Shown here: positions 57,880-64,000 of the stretch, piece by piece
Numbering within the stretch: position 1 is the first letter of the stretch
How the letters are laid out: each line of letters starts with the position of its first letter
NCBI RefSeq assembly: GCF_000027005.1
Contig: NC_012963.1
Location: 930,001-994,000 of the forward strand
Length of the DNA stretch: 64,000 bases
Source: Komagataella phaffii GS115
Taxonomy: Eukaryota; Ascomycota; Pichiomycetes; Pichiales; Pichiaceae
Direction of reading: 5' to 3'
Program-made: the position numbers and the translations under genes
Notes under the pieces: generated by a model
The model's database searches: none
Told to the model about the DNA's origin: nothing
The model's input: only the letters and a program-made list of their open reading frames with translations

Positions 57880-60800
57880 ATGAATTCGTACAATGAGTCA
57901 GCCCCGACGGGTTGCAGTTTCTGGGATAATGATGATATTTCTCCCTGTATCAGAAAGTCACTGCTGGATTCGTATTTGCCTGCTGCAATTGTAGTAGGAT
58001 CGTTACTCTATTTACTGCTCATAGGAGCACAACAGATCAAGACTCACAGAAAGCTCTACGCCAAGGATGAAACACAACCGTTATTAGAACCTGCCAATGG
58101 CTCACCTACGGATTATTCTAATACTTATGGCACCATAGATTACGAAGAGGAACAATCCACAGCGGAGTTGACAACCTCACAGAAACATTTTGACATTTCC
58201 AGACTGGAACCCCTGAAAGATGATGGCACACCGTTAGGACTGGTGAAATATGTTCAAAGAGATGGCTGGGAGAAAGTTAAGCTAATTCTAGAGTTTGTGA
58301 TATTGATATTCCAATTAGTTATAGCTGTCGTCGCTCTTTTCGTACCTTCTCTTAACCAAGAGTGGGAAGGTTACAAGCTTACTCCAATAGTACGAGTATT
58401 CGTGTGGATCTTCTTGTTTGCACTTGGATCCATCAGGGCGTTGAACAAGTCGGGTCCATTTCCTTTGGCCAATATTTCATTGTTGTACTACATCGTTAAT
58501 ATTGTTCCCTCAGCACTCTCTTTCAGAAGTGTACTTATTCATCCGCAAAATTCACAATTGGTAAACTATTACTACTCTTTTCAGTTTATTAACAATACGC
58601 TACTGTTTCTCCTTCTTGGTTCAGCAAGAGTGTTTGACCATCCTTCTGTCCTTTTTGACACTGATGATGGAGTTAAACCTTCCCCGGAAAATAATTCCAA
58701 CTTTTTTGAGATTGTCACCTATTCTTGGATTGACCCATTAATTTTCAAAGCTTACAAGACTCCACTTCAATTTAACGACATTTGGGGATTAAGAATAGAT
58801 GATTATGCATATTTCCTACTAAGAAGATTTAAAGACCTGGGATTCACTAGAACTTTCACCTACAAGATATTTTATTTTTCGAAAGGCGATTTAGCTGCCC
58901 AGGCTTTGTGGGCAAGTATTGACTCCATGCTGATATTTGGGCCATCTTTGCTGTTGAAACGAATTTTGGAGTATGTTGACAACCCAGGGATGACATCACG
59001 CAATATGGCATGGTTGTATGTTCTTACTATGTTTTTTATCCAAATATCAGATTCTTTGGTTAGTGGCAGATCCCTATATCTAGGAAGGAGAGTCTGCATT
59101 AGAATGAAAGCTTTGATCATTGGTGAAGTTTATGCTAAAGCACTTAGAAGACGTATGACCAGCCCTGAGGAGTTGATAGAAGAGGTTGATCCTAAAGATG
59201 GCAAGGCCCCAATCGCCGATCAAACCTCAAAGGAAGAGTCCAAGTCTACGGAGCTAGGTGGAATCATCAATTTGATGGCAGTAGACGCATCCAAGGTTTC
59301 AGAGTTGTGCAGTTATTTGCATTTCTTTGTCAATTCCTTTTTTATGATTATTGTTGCCGTCACCTTACTGTACAGACTTCTAGGATGGTCAGCTCTCGCT
59401 GGCTCGTCCTCTATCTTAATTCTGTTACCATTAAACTACAAACTAGCAAGTAAAATTGGTGAGTTCCAAAAAGAAATGTTAGGCATTACAGATAACAGAA
59501 TTCAGAAGTTGAATGAAGCTTTCCAGAGTATACGTATTATCAAGTTTTTTGCTTGGGAGGAGAATTTTGCTAAAGAGATTATGAAGGTAAGAAATGAAGA
59601 AATCAGGTATTTGAGGTATAGAGTCATTGTCTGGACTTGCTCTGCATTTGTTTGGTTCATCACTCCAACGTTGGTGACTTTGATTTCATTCTATTTTTAC
59701 GTTGTATTCCAAGGCAAAATTTTGACCACTCCTGTAGCATTTACTGCACTCTCCTTATTCAACTTGTTAAGGTCTCCACTTGACCAGTTATCCGATATGC
59801 TATCATTTATGGTTCAGTCAAAAGTTTCTCTGGACCGTGTCCAAAAATTCTTAGAAGAACAAGAGAGTGATAAGTATGAACAGCTAACGCACACCAGAGG
59901 TGCAAACTCCCCCGAGGTTGGTTTTGAGAATGCAACACTATCCTGGAACAAAGGCTCAAAGAACGATTTTCAGCTTAAAGATATTGATATTGCCTTTAAA
60001 GTTGGTAAGCTTAATGTGATTATTGGTCCAACAGGTTCCGGAAAAACTTCTTTATTGCTGGGTCTTTTAGGAGAAATGCAGCTGACTAATGGTAAGATAT
60101 TCCTTCCTGGAAGTACTCCTCGTGATGAATTGATTCCAAATCCAGAAACAGGTATGACTGAAGCTGTGGCCTACTGCTCACAGATTGCTTGGTTGCTAAA
60201 TGACACCGTGAAGAACAACATCGTCTTTGCTGCTCCTTTCAACCAACAGCGTTATGACGCTGTTATCGATGCCTGTGGTTTAACCAGAGACTTAAAAGTC
60301 TTAGATGCTGGTGATGCCACTGAGATTGGCGAAAAAGGTATCACTTTGTCTGGTGGTCAGAAACAACGTGTCTCCTTAGCAAGAGCCCTGTACTCAAATG
60401 CTAGGCATGTGTTATTGGATGATTGTTTAAGTGCTGTTGACTCTCACACCGCTGCTTGGATTTACGAAAACTGTATTACTGGACCTCTGATGAAGGATCG
60501 TACTTGTATTCTCGTTTCTCATAACGTTGCTTTGACAGTCAGGGATGCTGCATGGATCGTTGCAATGGATAATGGAAGAGTTCTCGAGCAAGGAACATGT
60601 GAAGACTTGCTTTCATCGGGGAGTTTGGGCCATGACGATTTGGTATCAACCGTTATTAGCTCGCGTAGTCAATCTTCGGTCAACTTAAAACAATTGAATG
60701 TATCTGATACAAGTGAAATTCATCAAAAGTTGAAAAAAATAGCTGAAAGCGACAAGGCTGATCAACTTGATGAGGAGCGACTCTCACCTCGAGGGAAGTT

Positions 60801-62796
60801 GATCGAAGATGAAACGAAGTCTAGCGGAGCAGTTAGTTGGGAAGTTTACAAGTTTTATGGTAGAGCTTTTGGTGGCGTTTTTATCTGGTTCGTATTTGTT
60901 GCAGCATTTGCCGCTTCTCAAGGGTCAAACATCATGCAGTCTGTTTGGTTGAAGATTTGGGCGGCTGCTAACGATAAGCTGGTGTCTCCTGCGTTTACTA
61001 TGTCTATTGATAGGTCATTGAATGCCCTCAAGGAAGGATTCAGAGCATCTGTGGCATCTGTTGAGTGGTCCCGTCCTCTAGGCGGTGAAATGTTCCGGGT
61101 TTATGGCGAAGAGAGCAGCCATTCTTCTGGTTACTACATTACAATCTATGCTCTGATTGGTTTGTCATATGCGCTAATTTCAGCATTCCGTGTCTACGTT
61201 GTTTTTATGGGAGGAATTGTTGCCTCTAACAAGATTTTTGAAGATATGTTGACAAAAATTTTCAATGCCAAATTACGATTCTTTGATTCCACACCTATCG
61301 GCCGTATTATGAACCGTTTCTCCAAAGATACTGAATCCATTGACCAAGAATTGGCTCCTTATGCTGAAGGATTTATTGTGTCCGTTCTTCAGTGTGGTGC
61401 GACTATTCTTTTGATTTGTATTATTACTCCGGGATTTATCGTATTTGCTGCATTTATTGTGATCATCTACTATTATATTGGGGCATTGTATTTAGCTTCA
61501 TCTCGAGAGTTAAAAAGGTACGATTCGATCACTGTATCTCCGATTCATCAGCATTTCTCCGAAACACTGGTGGGCGTTACCACCATTCGTGCTTATGGTG
61601 ACGAAAGAAGATTTATGAGACAAAACCTGGAAAAGATTGATAATAACAACAGATCTTTCTTCTACTTGTGGGTTGCGAATAGATGGTTGGCACTTCGTGT
61701 TGATTTTGTTGGGGCTTTGGTCAGTCTATTATCAGCAGCTTTTGTGATGCTGAGTATTGGTCATATCGATGCTGGTATGGCCGGTCTTTCCCTATCCTAC
61801 GCCATTGCGTTTACCCAGAGTGCTCTTTGGGTTGTTAGGCTCTACTCTGTGGTGGAGATGAATATGAACTCTGTGGAAAGATTGGAAGAGTATTTAAACA
61901 TTGACCAAGAACCTGACAGAGAGATTCCAGATAATAAACCACCATCCTCGTGGCCTGAAACTGGAGAAATAGAAGTTGATGATGTTTCACTACGCTACGC
62001 TCCTTCTCTGCCCAAAGTCATTAAAAATGTATCTTTCAAGGTCGAGCCAAGATCGAAGATTGGAATTGTGGGTAGAACTGGTGCTGGAAAATCAACCATT
62101 ATCACAGCATTTTTCAGATTTGTCGATCCTGAATCTGGGTCAATCAAGATCGACGGTATTGATATTACCTCTATCGGATTGAAGGATTTGCGAAATGCTG
62201 TCACTATAATTCCTCAGGATCCAACATTATTCACCGGTACTATCAGATCCAATTTGGATCCGTTCAACCAATACTCAGATGCCGAAATCTTTGAGTCTCT
62301 GAAGAGAGTCAATCTGGTCTCTACAGATGAGCCAACGTCTGGCAGTTCCAGCGATAACATCGAGGATTCAAATGAGAATGTGAACAAGTTCTTGAACTTG
62401 AATAACACTGTGTCCGAAGGTGGCTCAAACCTGTCGCAGGGTCAAAGGCAACTGACTTGTCTTGCTCGTTCGTTGCTGAAGTCTCCTAAAATCATTCTAC
62501 TTGACGAGGCAACAGCCTCTATTGACTACAACACAGATTCCAAGATTCAAACTACAATCAGAGAAGAGTTCAGCGATAGCACCATTTTAACTATAGCTCA
62601 TAGGCTACGCTCTATTATTGACTATGACAAAATTTTAGTCATGGATGCTGGGCGTGTCGTGGAGTATGACGACCCTTACAAGTTGATCAGTGATCAGAAC
62701 TCATTGTTCTACAGTATGTGTAGTAACAGTGGGGAACTTGATACGCTCGTTAAGCTTGCTAAAGAGGCTTTCATTGCTAAGCGCAATAAGAAATAA
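57880..62796 (+). CDS. Full-length ABCC transporter, vacuolar Ybt1/Bpt1/Vmr1-like
   Basis: ATG at 57880 gives 1638 residues (Ybt1 of baker's yeast has 1661). It has an N-terminal extra membrane domain (TMD0) as in MRP-type carriers, then TMD1-NBD1-TMD2-NBD2. NBD1 has Walker A GPTGSGKTS, signature LSGGQKQRVSLARAL and Walker B HVLLDDCLSAVD, with Asp in place of the catalytic Glu. NBD2 has Walker A GRTGAGKST, signature LSQGQRQLTCLARSL, Walker B IILLDEATASID and H-loop IAHRL, with a Ser-rich insert of about 20 residues ahead of the signature. Such asymmetry is normal for the C subfamily. Yeast relatives move bile acids, glutathione conjugates and metals into the vacuole. Substrate here is unknown, and the exact orthologue among the three is uncertain. 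Confidence 0.88.
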   Translation: MNSYNESAPTGCSFWDNDDISPCIRKSLLDSYLPAAIVVGSLLYLLLIGAQQIKTHRKLYAKDETQPLLEPANGSPTDYSNTYGTIDYEEEQSTAELTTSQKHFDISRLEPLKDDGTPLGLVKYVQRDGWEKVKLILEFVILIFQLVIAVVALFVPSLNQEWEGYKLTPIVRVFVWIFLFALGSIRALNKSGPFPLANISLLYYIVNIVPSALSFRSVLIHPQNSQLVNYYYSFQFINNTLLFLLLGSARVFDHPSVLFDTDDGVKPSPENNSNFFEIVTYSWIDPLIFKAYKTPLQFNDIWGLRIDDYAYFLLRRFKDLGFTRTFTYKIFYFSKGDLAAQALWASIDSMLIFGPSLLLKRILEYVDNPGMTSRNMAWLYVLTMFFIQISDSLVSGRSLYLGRRVCIRMKALIIGEVYAKALRRRMTSPEELIEEVDPKDGKAPIADQTSKEESKSTELGGIINLMAVDASKVSELCSYLHFFVNSFFMIIVAVTLLYRLLGWSALAGSSSILILLPLNYKLASKIGEFQKEMLGITDNRIQKLNEAFQSIRIIKFFAWEENFAKEIMKVRNEEIRYLRYRVIVWTCSAFVWFITPTLVTLISFYFYVVFQGKILTTPVAFTALSLFNLLRSPLDQLSDMLSFMVQSKVSLDRVQKFLEEQESDKYEQLTHTRGANSPEVGFENATLSWNKGSKNDFQLKDIDIAFKVGKLNVIIGPTGSGKTSLLLGLLGEMQLTNGKIFLPGSTPRDELIPNPETGMTEAVAYCSQIAWLLNDTVKNNIVFAAPFNQQRYDAVIDACGLTRDLKVLDAGDATEIGEKGITLSGGQKQRVSLARALYSNARHVLLDDCLSAVDSHTAAWIYENCITGPLMKDRTCILVSHNVALTVRDAAWIVAMDNGRVLEQGTCEDLLSSGSLGHDDLVSTVISSRSQSSVNLKQLNVSDTSEIHQKLKKIAESDKADQLDEERLSPRGKLIEDETKSSGAVSWEVYKFYGRAFGGVFIWFVFVAAFAASQGSNIMQSVWLKIWAAANDKLVSPAFTMSIDRSLNALKEGFRASVASVEWSRPLGGEMFRVYGEESSHSSGYYITIYALIGLSYALISAFRVYVVFMGGIVASNKIFEDMLTKIFNAKLRFFDSTPIGRIMNRFSKDTESIDQELAPYAEGFIVSVLQCGATILLICIITPGFIVFAAFIVIIYYYIGALYLASSRELKRYDSITVSPIHQHFSETLVGVTTIRAYGDERRFMRQNLEKIDNNNRSFFYLWVANRWLALRVDFVGALVSLLSAAFVMLSIGHIDAGMAGLSLSYAIAFTQSALWVVRLYSVVEMNMNSVERLEEYLNIDQEPDREIPDNKPPSSWPETGEIEVDDVSLRYAPSLPKVIKNVSFKVEPRSKIGIVGRTGAGKSTIITAFFRFVDPESGSIKIDGIDITSIGLKDLRNAVTIIPQDPTLFTGTIRSNLDPFNQYSDAEIFESLKRVNLVSTDEPTSGSSSDNIEDSNENVNKFLNLNNTVSEGGSNLSQGQRQLTCLARSLLKSPKIILLDEATASIDYNTDSKIQTTIREEFSDSTILTIAHRLRSIIDYDKILVMDAGRVVEYDDPYKLISDQNSLFYSMCSNSGELDTLVKLAKEAFIAKRNKK

Positions 62797-62845
62797 TGGA
62801 TAGCCAAGTCATGTAGATAAATATGCTTCATTCTATAATTATGTT

Positions 62846-64000
62846 TTATAGCAGTGAGGTATTAAGGTCGCTTTCGTCTCGAGTATTGCTGTAATGATAA
62901 TCCTTATGCCACGTCTTAATGATCAGACCATCATCTTGCTTCTCCTCAAGGACGACCAATCTATAGCCTCTGATCCATGGCAAAAACTTAAATACAAGTC
63001 CCCAATAGAACACGCAGATCACAATCAAAAACAATGCACCAAATGGGTAACTGGGCAGTCCTGGAATCGAATTGGCACTCTTATCACCTGGAAGTAGTGG
63101 GCCCAAGATAATGAAAATGGAAAAGACAATAGTGACTAAGATGAATACAAGCGGCGACTTTATGGCAGGCACCGAATCAGGAAATCTTCGTCTTAAAATA
63201 ATGGCGCCCACTGCAACCAAACCAATAAAAACTTGCATCACATAACTTTCCAAATTGATGATATAATCATAAACATTTCCTGGAGGTGTAAATATTAGGA
63301 AAGATGACGAAATTATTGCTGGCACTAGTAATGCTGGCAAGGGAGCACCAAATGGCCAATTGGCGGCCAGGTATTTAGAAAGTGGTAGGAATCCTTCTCT
63401 AAAAACTTCTTGATCCACCCTTGAAATGTTATAAAGCACAACCAAAGTGTTCCCACCGGCACTGATTGCTATGCTCAGGCCAAGAAGCGTTCTTCCAAGT
63501 TTCTCTCCCAGAATCTTCTCAAAGAGTAATCCGCCAATCAGCTGGCCCGAGTTAAGTATCTCATCACTTGGGATGACCATCAGATAGGCAAAATTGATCA
63601 TAATATAACATATGCTAATGATAGCCAACGATGAGGGCCCGGCAATTTTGAAAGTCCTATTCGGATTTTTCACTTCTCCTGCAGAAGAGTGCACTGAACT
63701 CCAACCAGCAAGAGAGTATATGGCTTTGAATACTGCCGAAATAAAAGAGCTCAATGACACTTTCTGCTTAGTGGTGAAGAATTGATCCCAGTGTAATTGC
63801 CTTTCCAAATGAGATACCTTCTCAGGGAGGATTAAGGCGTATAAACCACTTAGAGCTATGGCTATTAAGAGGAATATCTTCAAAACACCAAAAAAGTTTT
63901 GCACTCTAACACCAAACTGTACCGAAATACCATGAATAACTGTAGTAAATACAATCAGAACAACACCAACCATTCTTGAAGCCCACTCACTTGGTTTTTC
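62846..64000 (-). CDS. MUP1-type amino acid permease, LAT family (5' end cut by window)
   Basis: The frame is open from the window edge at 64000 (EKPSEWASR precedes an internal Met at 63973) to a stop at 62846, giving the C-terminal 385 residues. It belongs to the APC superfamily: hydrophobic helices, SLAGWSSVHSSAGEVKNPNRTFKIAGPSS in the helix 6 loop, and SAGGNTLVVLYNISRVDQEVFREGFLPLS. These place it with the high-affinity methionine permease Mup1/Mup3 group, not the Gap1 group of the permease at 21.9-23.7 kb. The C-terminal tail is short, polar and acidic. Its start, N-terminal ubiquitin sites and promoter lie outside the window. It converges on the ABC transporter gene with 49 bases between stops. 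Confidence 0.85.
   Translation of the reverse strand, partial: EKPSEWASRMVGVVLIVFTTVIHGISVQFGVRVQNFFGVLKIFLLIAIALSGLYALILPEKVSHLERQLHWDQFFTTKQKVSLSSFISAVFKAIYSLAGWSSVHSSAGEVKNPNRTFKIAGPSSLAIISICYIMINFAYLMVIPSDEILNSGQLIGGLLFEKILGEKLGRTLLGLSIAISAGGNTLVVLYNISRVDQEVFREGFLPLSKYLAANWPFGAPLPALLVPAIISSSFLIFTPPGNVYDYIINLESYVMQVFIGLVAVGAIILRRRFPDSVPAIKSPLVFILVTIVFSIFIILGPLLPGDKSANSIPGLPSYPFGALFLIVICVFYWGLVFKFLPWIRGYRLVVLEEKQDDGLIIKTWHKDYHYSNTRDESDLNTSLL

Overview
This is nuclear DNA of a budding yeast (Saccharomycotina). Genes are compact and mostly intron-poor. The few introns are short (45 to 140 bases), usually with GTAAGT or GTATGT donors and exact TACTAAC branch points, often right after the start codon. 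A conserved leucine in the ribosomal protein uL2 gene is encoded by CTG, so the standard code applies and the CTG-Ser clade is excluded. The gene set, base composition and a lone 5S rRNA gene far from rDNA suggest Komagataella (Pichia pastoris group). That genus call is recognition from memory, not proof.

Layout, left to right. 0-12 kb: a secreted M28 aminopeptidase (cut by the window edge), VMA8, SYF1, AFG1, a secreted arylsulfotransferase-like protein, UTP4 and a macro-domain protein. 12-26.5 kb: AAT1 behind a G-rich promoter with a Gcn4-type site, STE4, MED12/SRB8, a pyruvate dehydrogenase kinase, a Gap1-type amino acid permease, a spliced SR-like RNA-binding protein, a tiny two-intron DUF1748 gene, and SWD2, whose reading frame is broken by one base in a homopolymer run. 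26.5-34 kb: HCS1, ATP7, a 5S rRNA gene, a spliced gene of unknown function, the initiator tRNA-Met and a Kex2-site membrane protein, with about 2.7 kb of gene-free DNA around the two Pol III genes. 35-49 kb: the giant VPS13 gene overlapping FMT1 tail to tail, an MFS transporter, a PCI-like protein and a glutamine-rich Mediator-tail-like protein. 49-64 kb: glucosidase I (CWH41), an AT-rich island with a decayed gene, two spliced ribosomal protein genes (eL8, uL2), QCR6, a two-RRM protein, a vacuolar-type ABCC transporter and a MUP1-type permease (cut by the edge).

This is mostly ordinary housekeeping sequence. I found no CRISPR, no intact mobile element and no clear new multi-gene system. The observations most worth a second look are the SWD2 frame break, the AT-rich island with a gene spread over three frames, the non-basic N-terminus of eL8, a CCAAT 11-mer shared by two respiratory gene promoters, a tandem AAGAAG splice acceptor, and a pentanucleotide repeat between two candidate start codons of the permease.
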